From: Ipomoea triloba
Lineage: Eukaryota > Streptophyta > Magnoliopsida > Solanales > Convolvulaceae
Direction of reading: 5' to 3'
Length of the DNA: 64,000 bases
Assembly: GCF_003576645.1 (NCBI RefSeq)
Contig: NC_044919.1
Coordinates: 28,168,072-28,232,071 of the forward strand
A program made the translations under genes and the position numbers. Positions within the stretch are counted from its first letter, which is position 1; each line of letters begins with the position of its first letter. Of this stretch, positions 37,431 to 48,195 are shown piece by piece. Below the pieces are notes generated by a model. It was not told where the DNA came from. It searched no databases and saw only the letters and a program-made list of their open reading frames with translations.

Positions 37431-37570
37431 AAATATAAGTGTCTGAAATGTTCATGTTGTGATTATTATTTTCAATAACAACCAATGGTAATTAATAGAG
37501 CAACGAAACATAGAATCTGGCCCTATACAATAAACATATAAGATTATTGCCATGATCTTACCGAAGAGAA

Positions 37571-37908
37571 GTTCCAATTCATTATCAAAAAGAATTAATG
37601 AGAGAAGGACATTTACCTGGTATATTCTTATCAGTTTAACTGTTTAATTCTTCAAGCTCTCTATTTTCTACCTCCCACTTAGCTTTCACTTCAACCTGAT
37701 CAATTATGTAAACATCATATACAAATATACAATCAATAAGTTCCAATTCATTATCAAAGAGAATTAATGAGAGAAGGACATTTACCTGGTATATTCTTAT
37801 CAGTTTAACTGTTTAATTCTTCAAGCTCTCTATTTTCTACCTCCCACTTAGCTTTCACTTCAACCTGATCAATTATGTAAACATCATATACAAATATACA
37901 ATAAATTG
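37571..37908. repeat. 169-bp tandem duplication with an exon-like core
   Basis: Units 37571-37739 and 37740-37908 are nearly identical, with at least one base difference. On the minus strand each has an AG acceptor-like site, an open stretch (VEVKAKWEVENRELEELN) and a CAG/GTAAAT donor-like end. The gene of origin is not recognised. Confidence 0.75.
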
Positions 37909-38178
37909 GATTAAAGAAAACACCTCTTTAAGTGACCTATTCCACTACCCCTTCTTCCCAGCCCAAAACAAAACAAACACAGAAAAAATCAGAGCATGGT
38001 AGTATATTTTTTCAAGTATTTCTTTGTTTAGATCCTGGGCCTGCACATCAGATGATGTATCAGAACAAAAGAAATAATGCATCAAGAAGGAATTACTGTT
38101 GCATCAAGGTAATAGAGCAATCAAACATAAAATCTAACCCTATACAGTAAACACCATTAATGACAGAAGGTGATTTAC

Positions 38179-38305
38179 CTCAACTTTCTTGTGAACTTAT
38201 AAATGTCTTCTGCATACTCCACAACTGCCAACTCATTGTACACATCTCCAGCATCAATATCTTCAATCTTTTCCTTTGGTATTTAATGTTCAGTCCACAA
38301 ACAGC
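38179..38305 (-). pseudogene. Cyclin B1 exon 5 relic
   Basis: On the minus strand between an AG acceptor and a GT donor, the sequence encodes the cyclin B1 region AVCGL, then PKEKIEDIDAGDVYNELAV and EYAEDIYKF, just before the cyclin box. It lacks bases near 38276-38282, after AACATTAAA (frame shift), and one base after the final TTC. It continues exon 4 at 42202-42247 in the expected order, but 3.9 kb away. The cyclin box exons are not found downstream. Confidence 0.7.
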
Positions 38306-38784
38306 CTATGCAAAACCAATAAAAGTCCAAAGAAAACTCTAATTTTCAATCAACAGGAACAAAAGAAGGGTAAAGAAATAATATTCGAATCAAGTTTAAC
38401 ACGCCACTAAAAGTTAAGCCTAAATCTGAACTAGGAGGATTGTTGGCCTTGATCTGCATTAAAGCATTGATGAAAGGCTTTGACAAAAGCTTGGACATGA
38501 CAGGTTCAATGCAAAGATTAATGATCAAAACTCAAACCACTGCAGCAAAGCTTTGCATCAATGGAAGCCAAGCATATGAAGAAGGCGTTATGAATAATTC
38601 TGTTGATGGCATAATTGTGCTGTTATATCAGTGTTCAACTTGTGCTACTACTCATGAGAATATGGTCAATGAGCAATTCAGAATTGAAAACAAATCATTT
38701 TCTTGATTTTAAATAAAAGACCAAACTATGGTGCATCACTTTTAGGATGGTGAAGACATTTCTGGTAAGTTAAACAGTTTGAAC

Positions 38785-40539
38785 CTGGCCATGAGGGCGA
38801 CGCTGCTTCCTTGCCCAAGTATGATGGGGCTGATAGCCTCCCATAGCTATCTCGGTGTCTTTTGAGCCGGCCATAGATCCTCCCATAGCTATCTCGGTGT
38901 CTTTTGAGCCGGCCATAGATCGTTGGTTGATGTTAGCAGATCCCACTATGACATACTCGTCGTCCACTATCATTCCTTTGGCACCCACTATGACATACTC
39001 GTCGTCCACTATCATTCCTTTGGCATGCACATATATCATGACGTCGTCCACTATCATTCCTTTGGCATGCACATATATCATGAAGCGCTGAAACTTGAGT
39101 GATTCCGAAACCTGATTGTATGCCAACACTGGAACTTGACAGAACAAAAACGAATTGCAATTGAAACAAGGCTCTTATTAGAACATCATGAGGTGTACTA
39201 GGAAAACTATATGCAACACAAGGTAAGAAATTTATGTTGAAATTACATTATCTTTACCGCTAATGGACTGGCTTACTGAACTTGGAACATCTTCCCGATT
39301 GCCAAGGCAATAGAAATTTAGATAGTCCGAAGGATGTTCATCTAGCTGCATGGACTTAATCTCTTGTGCAATGACCTGATACATCATATGCATTGTTTGG
39401 CTCTGCCAAAATGCAAACAAAATCAAGTAATGGTCCACGTTTCTGAGCAGAAAGCAAGTCACCAGCCATCATAAAAAAGGGGAATCATATTACCTGCCAA
39501 AAGAGAATTTCTTGCATGGTAGCTGTCTTGGGGTCTCCCTCTGGCCACATTGGCATAACAACATATATGGCAAACCTTTCGTTGGCTGGCTCTAATTTTA
39601 CTCACAACTTTCATTGCCAACTCCATCGGGATCAGATGATCAGCTCCTAGAGTATTATGTACAAAGAAAATAAAGAGTCAAGTGCACTGCATACATATCT
39701 CTGGGCAAAAATTTTCAACATTATTGAGAATGAGAGATAAAACTAAGCAAATACTGTGTACGTGCTAAAAAGGTTGCATAGAAAGAAATGCAATTTCACC
39801 TGAATCTTCGTATGATGGCCAAGCATATGATGACCCAAGAAAATACTGGTTTTCAATATATATGAAATTCTGAGCTGATCTTATTGCCTGGATATATGCT
39901 GTCTCAATGCTTTTGTCAACCGCCAGATTTTTTCCACAAATAAGGTTCTGCAGTAATTAGGAGCCAAATATACTTAAATACAAGATAATATTTTGTCCAC
40001 CCTACTGGTTATAGGTTGCCATGTTTGAAAACTCAAAATGGATTTAGATCAGATATAAAATATGGAGTTTTTATACATCACCTGTTTCTCAGCAATGTCA
40101 ATTCTTTTCGGAAAACCCTTCACAGAACCTGAATCGATGGAACAAAAAATCTGCAAGAAAAAAGATGTATGGCTAAAAAGATTAGAAGGATCTCAAAGGT
40201 TCCACCAACCAAATTCACACAATCACCGGAAATAATCAACCTGAACATGCCAATGTTTTGATTGGTCATTCTCATTCACGTAGAGTTTAGGATCATCCTC
40301 CGGAATGGACGTGAATTCCTTTCCAATAGAAAAGGCTGGGCTGAGTATCCATGATATTCGTTCAACTTTGATCATTGCATCATCATTCCATTTAGACCTA
40401 GCCTTTTTCAGAAAAGCAAATTCTCTCCACCTGGTTGCTCTCCTCCAGCGTTGAGCAAAGTTTATAAGCACGTCATATGCAGCAGGCCCGTCAATTCTAC
40501 AGTGTAAGTCATGCCATGGCTGCCTTGGAACTTTGGTCC
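38785..40539 (-). pseudogene. Phospholipase D (delta-like) C-terminal exon cluster
   Basis: Six exons on the minus strand: 40241-40539, 40082-40150, 39800-39947, 39494-39646, 39247-39402 and 38785-39111. They follow plant PLD-delta order: [72 protein letters not shown], then the second HKD motif (HAKGMIVDD) with [13 protein letters not shown] and YQPHHTW. The N-terminal C2 domain, first HKD motif and last exon are missing. A small duplication (AGCC) near 39583 shifts frame. The last exon carries three 42-bp in-frame duplications. Active enzyme would hydrolyse phospholipids; this copy cannot. Confidence 0.85.
38838..39083. repeat. Three exact 42-bp tandem duplications in a PLD exon
   Basis: 38838-38879 equals 38880-38921, 38942-38983 equals 38984-39025, and 39000-39041 equals 39042-39083. 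Identity covers exactly 42 bases each time. They duplicate parts of the HKD exon in frame. Confidence 0.95.
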
Positions 40540-40658
40540 CTGCCTAATATCAGCAACATAGAGAAAGGAAAACTTTGGTCCCTGCCTAATATCAGCAACA
40601 TAGAGAAAGGAAAAAATTGGTCCCTGCCTAATATCAGCAACATAGAGAAAGGAAAAAA
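40529..40658. repeat. 42-bp triplication over a PLD splice acceptor
   Basis: 40531-40572 equals 40573-40614, and with a two-base phase change 40575-40616 equals 40617-40658. The repeated unit contains the intron end and AG acceptor of the exon starting at 40539. Confidence 0.95.
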
Positions 40659-40982
40659 TAAAAGATTGACAAAGGAGGACAAGAAAAAAATTAAAAGAAA
40701 GAAGGAAGAAACATATGCAGAAAGACTCATTTATCATTTAAATAAGTAGCTAATACAGTGTTGTAGTAAATGGAAAATAAAGAAAACCTGTTTAACTTAA
40801 AACTGATTAACTTCTACAACCTGTATGACTTAGTTCACCTTTCGGTGTGAGAGTCTATTTCCTTTCACAAGATAACAAGGTAATAACTGGAGGTAAGGTT
40901 CAATTGAGTCTAAAGGCGGACTTCAATTGCTCTGCATATGTTCATTGACTAATTTGAAGATAAAATGACAATAGATATCAAA

Positions 40983-40983
40983 N
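40983..40983. other. Ambiguous base (N) in the assembly
   Basis: A single n directly before the first 158-bp repeat unit. It marks a point where the assembler or polisher was unsure. Confidence 0.98.
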
Positions 40984-41773
40984 GAGTAGAGAGTGCCTCT
41001 AAATCAAATAAAGATTTACATTTAAGACACAAGCTGAGACTTCAATTTTGCTAGAAAATGCTAATGACTAAAGATGTTTATCAAAGCAAGAAACTAGTAC
41101 ACACTAGAGTGCTCAAAAATGGCCTTACATAGGTGTAGAGTGAGTAGAGAGTGCCTCTAAATCAAATAAAGATTTACATTTAAGACACAAGCTGAGACTT
41201 CAATTTTGCTAGAAAATGCTAATGACTAAAGATGTTTATCAAAGCAAGAAACTAGTACACACTAGAGTGCTCAAAAATGGCCTTACATAGGTGTAGAGTG
41301 AGTAGAGAGTGCCTCTAAATCAAATAAAGATTTACATTTAAGACACAAGCTGAGACTTCAATTTTGCTAGAAAATGCTAATGACTAAAGATGTTTATCAA
41401 AGCAAGAAACTAGTACACACTAGAGTGCTCAAAAATGGCCTTACATAGGTGTAGAGTGAGTAGAGAGTGCCTCTAAATCAAATAAAGATTTACATTTAAG
41501 ACACAAGCTGAGACTTCAATTTTGCTAGAAAATGCTAATGACTAAAGATGTTTATCAAAGCAAGAAACTAGTACACACTAGAGTGCTCAAAAATGGCCTT
41601 ACATAGGTGTAGAGTGAGTAGAGAGTGCCTCTAAATCAAATAAAGATTTACATTTAAGACACAAGCTGAGACTTCAATTTTGCTAGAAAATGCTAATGAC
41701 TAAAGATGTTTATCAAAGCAAGAAACTAGTACACACTAGAGTGCTCAAAAATGGCCTTACATAGGTGTAGAGT
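40984..41773. repeat. Five tandem copies of a 158-bp unit
   Basis: The word GAGTAGAGAGTGCCTC recurs at 40984, 41142, 41300, 41458, 41616 and 41774, exactly 158 bp apart. The units appear identical. The last start leads into the 42-bp duplications. Identity between units suggests either very recent amplification or an assembly loop. Confidence 0.95.
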
Positions 41774-41937
41774 GAGTAGAGAGTGCCTCCATTGAACCCA
41801 TCTGAGGTGTAGAGTGAGTAGAGAGTGCCTCCATTGAACCCATCTGGGACTAGTACACACTAGAGGAGTGCTCAAAAATGGCCTTACATAGGTGTTACAC
41901 ACTAGAGGAGTGCTCAAAAATGGCCTTACATAGGTGT
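41763..41937. repeat. Two exact 42-bp tandem duplications
   Basis: 41763-41804 equals 41805-41846, and 41854-41895 equals 41896-41937, each with identity of exactly 42 bases. Confidence 0.93.
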
Positions 41938-41990
41938 AGAGTGAGTAGAGAGTGCCTCCATTGAACCCATCTGGGGATGTTTCCTTCACA
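41834..41990 (-). pseudogene. Possible tubby-like protein exon fragment
   Basis: On the minus strand after a TATAG acceptor-like site, the frame reads GRCTCVIVKE, then GGTLYSLYTY. This wording recalls the tubby-like protein 8 group of plants. The match is from memory and short, and the region is scrambled by 42-bp duplications, so the identity is tentative. Confidence 0.35.
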
Positions 41991-42201
41991 ATTACACAGG
42001 TACACCTTCCTATATCAACAAGCAAAGGCCTACACAGCAATGACCTGAGGAAACAAAAAACACCCAATTTGTACATTTCCCACACATACAGAAAACTTGT
42101 CAATCTAGCTACAAAAAGAAAGAATCTCCTGACCTATTAGGTAGAGTAGGCCAAGAAGAAGCCGGGGCAGTCTCTGAAACAGAGAATGAGCCTCAATCAA
42201 C

Positions 42202-43527
42202 CTTGCTTCGAGCAGTGAGAGTTGCAGTTTAAGTCTTTCTGCGGAGGCTGTTATTTTCCTTCACCTATTCTTTAGTGTCAGGGCTGATTACAATCACAGC
42301 TTCAGGCTTGATTGGCTTCACAGTAGCTCTTCTCTGAGCAGGCGGCTTTCTAGGCACCTCCTTTTGCAGCAGCAAATCCATCAACATTCACAGCACCAAT
42401 ACATTTCTGCAGCAAATCAAGAGATTAAGGCAGGGGACAAGTTCTTTAGAACTTCAGATTTACAGCAACAAAGCATGATGATGGGGTGGGGGCATGGCAT
42501 ACAAATAATTAATAATGGGTCCTAAGCATCATTTAACACTACAGAATAGGGAAATTATAGCTACCAACCTTGTTCTTGTCAGCTGCTGCAGCTTGTGCAT
42601 TAGCCAGTAGTTGTGCACAAAAACCCCTTGTGAGGTGGCAAGACACCTGAGGAAGCTGCTGCTTGCCTTCAGCCCCTCGAAGGGTAACCATATTGCCAAT
42701 ATCCCCAGTACCCGGCAGTTCCTTCCCTCTGCCGCAATGTTCTTTTGCTTTATTCCCCCAGCAACAACTCCCTCAACTGCAAATCTGCAATTCATTTACG
42801 TTAGGAGGCAAGAAAACACCCAAAAATTAATATTTCTGATCTACAAAGACAAATGTCTCTTATAAAATTTCATCTTAATTACTCCATCAAATAAATTGAA
42901 AGACTCTTTTTCATACATCAAATCAGAAACACTTAGTAAATCATGAAGACAAAAATCAAAAGAAATGCATTCCATTACGAATAACAAAAACCCAAAAAAT
43001 CTGACTTTTTAACAAAGACTATTTATGTTCTGATCTATAAATTACTCCAAATCAAATAATTTTACAGACTAATTGGCTTTTAACACTCCTTGTTTTCATA
43101 CATCAAACCAAAAATTGAAAGAATCGCATTCGATTAGGTAACAGACACCCAAAAAAAGGCTTTTAAACAGAATGTTTCTAATCTATAAGGGCAAGGGTCT
43201 CTTGTGCTTAATTACTCCAAATCAAATAAATTTACAAAAAATTAGACTTCTAACCATCGTAGTTTTCATACATCAACTCAGAAACACATTAGTAACTCAT
43301 GAAAAGAAAGATTGAAAGAAACCCAATCAAGACACCAGTATGAAATAAATCAAACAGTTCAAGAACAGTCACGAACACAACTCCCGAGCCCTGGATTAGG
43401 TGAAACGAGTCCAACAATCGGAAAGTCAAGAAAATCAAGATGCCGAAATAACTTTAATCAATCCATCAATCGAGCGAGATTAATTACCTCCTCTATTTTG
43501 CTGTTGAACCACGGGTCTTGAAGCCAT
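42202..43527 (-). pseudogene. Cyclin B1 5' exons (relic)
   Basis: Exon 1 at 43488-43527 starts MASRPVVQQQNRG. Exon 2 at 42569-42776 encodes VEGVVAGGIKQKN, then DIGNMVTLRGAEGKQQLPQV and FCAQLLANAQAAAADKNK. Exon 3 is at 42265-42406 (KCIGAVNVDGFAAAKGG; KPIKPEAVIVISPDTKE). Exon 4 is at 42202-42247 (TATLTARSK). The N-terminal half of a B1 mitotic cyclin is clear. A one-base loss in exon 2 (about 42695), a one-base gain in exon 3 and a stop in exon 4 break the frame. The D-box region (RNCRVLG) is degenerate. Exon 5 follows only at 38305, across an intron holding PLD exons. It is either a pseudogene or a poorly assembled true gene. Confidence 0.8.
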
Positions 43528-43680
43528 TCTTTCAGATATGCCCCTCGGAAAATCAAATCTTCTTCTTTCTGGGTATCTGGCAATCCTTCCTCCTCCTCCT
43601 CCTCTTCCAACTCTCTCTGAGGTCTTTCTCAATATCTAGAAACCAATGAACAAGCCCGATTAAATTGAGATGGCGCCCCC

Positions 43681-43750
43681 TTTTAAAGCTTTGGAATAGG
43701 GGGCTTCAACGGTCTTATGTTTTTGAAATAATGAAATCACAGCCGTTTAA
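43681..43750 (-). promoter_or_regulatory. Cyclin B1 promoter remnant with MSA-like elements
   Basis: TTCAACGGTCT at 43705-43715 contains the AACGG core of the M-specific activator element found in plant B-type cyclin promoters. A second AACGG core (minus strand) lies at 43743-43747. A TTTAAA box at 43681-43686 is about 155 bp from the ATG. So the relic retains its own G2/M promoter features. Confidence 0.55.
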
Positions 43751-43849
43751 GGTAGCCTGAGTTGTTATACCATCGACCCAAGGTCCACCTCGTCAACATC
43801 AATATTAAATTGTGTATTCTTAGTATTTAAATTGTGAATTTTTAGAATA

Positions 43850-44760
43850 TAAATTGTATTTTTAAATAAAAACATATAGTCAAAAATTTGTATGCGACCA
43901 TCTCACCATGAAAAGAGTCGGGTCAATATGATAATGTAATACTTAAATGCACAAATGTCATACTTATATGTTCAAATGTAATACTAATCAGGAATAAAAT
44001 TTTGGTTACTGAGCAAATGTAATACTTTTAATGGAAAAATACAAATACTTATACATTTTGATTTTAAAGTATTACATTTTCCTTCAAAAGTATTATATTT
44101 TCCCTTATAAGTAAGGGGCACTTGTTCACCTTACTTATTATGGAAAATATAATACTTTTTTCTCTTATAAGTAACAAAATTTTTATTTTCAAAAAAAGTA
44201 ACAAAATTTGTATTCATGATTAGTGTTATATTTGAGCATATAAGTATCACATTTGCATGATACTTCGACCCTACCCGACCTCCGTGAGACAGTCTCACAC
44301 CAGTGTAGATAAAAACTTGTATAAGACCGTCCGTGATCAAAGTCGGGTCAAGATTAAAATGTAGTATTTATACTGGAAAGCATAATATTAATAAGAAATA
44401 AAATGTTTATTGCTTATATAAGAAAGTGTAATACTTTTGAAGAAAATGTAATATTTTTACATTTTGATTTAAAAGTATTACATTTTCCCTTATAAGTAAC
44501 AAATATTTATCAATATTACTTATAAGGAAAAATGTACTCTGTAATATTTTTAATGAAAAATATAATACGTTTACATCAAAATATAAAAATATTACATTTT
44601 CACTTATAAGTAACAAATACTTTATTCATGACCAGTATTACATATTTCTTTATAAATACTAGTATACTACATTTTAATTTTAATGTGACCCAACTCGATT
44701 TATCTCACGATTAAAAATTCATGAGACAGTCTCACACAAGTATAACTCATTTTTAAATTC
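43850..44760. repeat. AT-rich dispersed repeat, two related copies
   Basis: Two segments (about 43860-44310 and 44310-44740) share AAAGTATTACATTTTCC and CCTTATAAGTAACAAA words in both orientations and a palindromic GTGAGACAGTCTCAC-type end. It looks like a fold-back element family with no coding sequence. Confidence 0.5.
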
Positions 44761-45054
44761 GTTTATAGAGTTTAATTTTTTATTTAAAAAAAAAAAAAGA
44801 AATCTCTGATCTATAGCCTTCTTTTTTCTTTTTTTCTTTTTCTTTTTTTTTTGTTTAAAGCTAATTTATAATTTTAAAAAAAATAAAAATCTTTCTGATA
44901 GTTATAGTTAATTAAACCAGTCAAACTTTAGTTTGTAATATATTTTTCAAACACCCCACTATCATCAATTCTTTTTTCTTCATGGAAAACAAAAATGATA
45001 AATTTTGGATGAAAGAATAAATGTGGTAAGTAATTTAATTTAATTTAAAAGCAA

Positions 45055-46057
45055 TGTGCAACTATCAAATCATAATTTAGTGGTATTTTATCGAACACTT
45101 GGTCCACCACTCTTCCCGGACCTCATCTTTCCGGATCAAGGGCGGGGATGCAGTTGATTAGGACTCATGTAGATCTGTTATCGCGCAATCGACACTTCCC
45201 CTCACTTGGCTACCTATTGTGCCCACAATGGCACCAATCAATCCACATCTCAACCACACTTGACATAAGAACCCTAAATCAACATTTCTAGAATCAAATG
45301 GAAGAATTATATCAAATCAAGCACAATAACTAGATTGGAACATCCAATCCCCAATCTAAACTAGCAAATCATTGTAAGAATCATAAAAACAAAGCAAAAC
45401 GTAACAACAATGAAATCAAATTGAAATTGTAAAATGGAATTAAAGAAATGAAAGTAGAGTAGAGATTACCAAGCTATGTGAGTCTTCTATTACATTTTTT
45501 ATCTTCAATCCATCCAATCAATCTAGATCTATTCCCTACCTAAAGAAATCTAGGTTTAAGAAAAAGGGGAAATTCCCCAAGGGGAAATTCCCCTAAGGGA
45601 AAAGGGAAAGGAAATCAGATCTAAAAGTGGTGGATCCCCTTTCTAAAATGTTAGGGATTGATTTAAATAGTCACCACAAAGCTAAATTTCATTTTTGCCC
45701 TTAATGATACGCTCCACGTGGGCTCCACGCGTGGACCCCTACTAGAATTATTCCATGTGTGTTCCACGCGTGGAAGAGAAAAGCCAGCGAAAATTTCGCT
45801 GCGTACGAGGGGGCATGGCCTCGTACATAGCCTAGGATCCACAAGCGCGGTCCACCTCGTTTCTTCGTTGCTTCTTTCCTTGGCTTCCGGTTTTCTCTAA
45901 TCCTACAAGAATTGCTTTGAAACACAACAAAAGGTAAAGTTTTGCAAGAATGAACACATCAAAGCTTATTACGCACTAATTTGATCACAAATGGGCATAA
46001 ACGTTACATTTAAAGTCCTCAAACGACCATTTTCCTAACTAATTTTGGCGCTTATCA
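45055..46057 (-). mobile_element. Gypsy-type LTR relic
   Basis: Read on the minus strand it begins TGATAAGCGCCAAAATTAG, a common start for plant Gypsy-type LTRs. A TATTTAAAT box, CACGCGTGGA repeats and a transition to GATCCGGAAAGATGAG follow, with a possible end at TTGCACA (45055). Flanking 5-mers do not match, so the far edge is uncertain. Confidence 0.5.
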
Positions 46058-46229
46058 TATGGCTTCTTAGATCTAAATTGGATTCAACCAAATTTGATGA
46101 CTAGAGAAAAACGGACAAGGTATATAAATCTCACCATGTAATATGGACAGAAACAATGTTATTTAGCCCCATATATTTTAAAGTAAGTTTTAATTGCTTC
46201 AAATAAAATAACTTAAATATTATGTACTT

Positions 46230-46330
46230 CACCAAAGGCCTTGTGGTCGAGCGACATAGATGGGACTTCTCAAATGAGAGGTCTCCGGTCCTAACCTTAA
46301 TGTGGGGGCATTGACAATTTGTCCAACAAA
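46230..46330 (+). repeat. SINE-derived repeat
   Basis: The head CCTTGTGGTCGAGCGACA resembles the A-box head of the SINE at 12290-12452. The B box is degenerate (GGTCCTAACC). Confidence 0.5.
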
Positions 46331-46384
46331 ACCAACTCGTCGACCAAAATGAATTAAATGCTTGGTAAGTATTTTATACTTTGT

Positions 46385-46389
<5 letters not shown>

Positions 46390-46434
<45 letters not shown>
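46390..46434. repeat. (TA)n microsatellite
   Basis: Uninterrupted TA run between a SINE-like repeat and an Ulp1-like exon. Confidence 0.95.
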
Positions 46435-46437
<3 letters not shown>

Positions 46438-46475
46438 ATCATATAAATTTTTAATTGTAATTAATTCAAATATAG

Positions 46476-46559
46476 TGTGCCGAACAAGTTGGAAGTACCG
46501 AATGCGGATATTATGTGATGAAATACATGTTTGAAATTATTTCCAAAGAAACATACTGA
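46476..46559 (+). pseudogene. Ulp1-type (C48) protease last-exon relic
   Basis: After a TATAG acceptor the frame reads CAEQVGSTECGYYVMKYM and ends EIISKETY at a TGA. The E-C-G-Y-Y-V-M pattern is the active-site Cys region of Ulp1-like proteases encoded by plant CACTA and MULE elements. Upstream catalytic His and Asp are not present nearby. Confidence 0.75.
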
Positions 46560-46860
46560 TAGGGATTATTCCCCGATCTATACAATTAAACCGGTCATCT
46601 TTCCATGCCCAGCCTATTCGGACCTTTTGCCCGGTCTACGGCTGTAGGGAGGCCAATCGTGGTCCCGAGTCTATGGTCAGTCTAACCGGGCTGAGCACTG
46701 CACCTTAGGGAGTTCTTCCTTTAGTCTAGCCTGTTGGCCTTGCGACATCTGGCTTTCGAGTATGGGACCCGCCTTTAGGCTGGTGCATGTCCGCCATGTC
46801 CCAGGGCTGGTACCTGTCCCCTAACAACCTATAAATACCGCATTTAATAGTCTTAAACCC
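46557..46860. mobile_element. LTR-like fragment
   Basis: It begins TGATAGGGATTATTCCCCGA, is GC-richer than its surroundings and contains CCTATAAATACC as a TATA-type box near 46830. No partner LTR or target duplication was found. Confidence 0.35.
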
Positions 46861-48060
46861 AATTTTACTGCTTCACTCGCTAGAGGGCAACTAGATCTGC
46901 CCTCACCGGGGGGCTGCTTCACGAACGAGAAAACGACATCGTTATTGCATCCTTCGTCGGATTATTCCTCAGATATTCAAACACGCTTATCTCAATCCTA
47001 AAAGCCCAATTCCCGAGCTTAGGACTAAACCCCTCGGATTGCACCGAGATGAGTTGGATCCAATCTGTTATCCTTTGGGCGAGCTTCGACAACACCACAA
47101 AACCCGAAACATTACTGAACAGAACCACCGGAAAAATCCAGTTTTTTTTCAGCGAAAATCCGATTACCTTCAAAACCCCATCCCAAAGGACTCACTAAAC
47201 ACTCTATGCGAAAAAACTTCTAGAACTGGGTAACACAAGCCTAACATTCAACCCATACGGCGAAAAAATGACGGAAATCCCGTCGACCAAAAACGGCGTT
47301 CCCTCACCGCGCCGGAATCCTGTTCAAGATCCAGTATGCCGCGAACTGGAATGAAGAAGGGGCGGCGGCAGACTAGAAGTACAGCTCGCAGATAAGAGAT
47401 CTCCATAGTTTCATGACGCCTTTTGTTTCGAGTAATCCGAGGTAGGCGTTCCTCAATTACAGAGACATCGACGTCGGAATTAACCACCATGGCGTTCCTC
47501 AAACGACACCGTTATTGCACGCGGTAATTTCACAAGGTCTGCTATATGTTTCTGTTGCTTCACTCACCGGAGGGCTGCTTCAAGAACGGGAAAACATCGG
47601 AGGAGGTCTCAAAGCTGCCTTCGAAATCCTCCATTGCCGCCGCGAAGAACAGGGGAGACTTTCACGGTTCTGACTCACCCGCCAGAGACGACCGCTCGAG
47701 CTGCCGCCGCGCTACACCGGAGAAATAGGGAAAACCAGATACGAGAATAGGAAAACGTCAGAGACGGAAAGGAGGAGCTCGCCCATGTCGCCACTGCCAA
47801 CTTTGCTCGCCAGAGGAAGGAACCAGAGGTCAACCTTGCTCGCTGCGTCACACTCTCGCCGCTGGAATAGGGAAGGCCGAAAACCAGAGTTTCGCCGTTG
47901 CTCTGCCTGCCGACGCCGTCCGTTGAAACTCGCCGCTGCTCTGCCTGCCGACGAGAGGCACGAAGCCATCCGAATCCACCCATGCCTAATTTTCCACGGA
48001 ACTGTCCGACTGAACAAAAGAAATTAGGGTAAAATTGGCTGGGGTTGTGAAATTACCCAA
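46861..48060. other. GC-rich non-coding region
   Basis: Short open frames on both strands without family resemblance. CACCGG-GGGCTGCTTCA occurs at about 46900 and 47565, showing an internal duplication. It may be the body of a MULE-like element bounded by the terminal repeat at 48061. Confidence 0.4.
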
Positions 48061-48195
48061 AATTTGACCAGGGACGATATTCACTAAGGTTTAAAACTAT
48101 TAAGGACCCAATTAACTAAAATTGACTTAGGGGGACCACATTACAGATCGGATAACATTTGAGGGACCAAAAATGCGATTTTCCGTACTCCTATT
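48061..48195. repeat. Terminal repeat of a MULE-like family (right copy)
   Basis: Inverted copy of 11076-11162 plus its continuation: AAGGACCCAATTAACTAAAA, GACTTAGGGGGACCACATT, and TTGAGGGACCAAAAATGCGA. The ends GGAAAATCGCATTTTTGG agree. Confidence 0.5.

Noticed and set aside
40984..41773. Five regular 158-bp repeats as a functional array
   Set aside because: Perfect copies beside an N and 42-bp join scars make an assembly loop more likely.
45055..46062. Solo LTR with target duplication
   Set aside because: The 5-mer after the TG end (TATGG) has no match at the proposed far end, so only an LTR relic is claimed.
46919..48027. Several overlapping open frames of 80-100 aa in GC-rich sequence
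   Set aside because: No domain, no splice pattern and no codon-level consistency; treated as transposon-body sequence.
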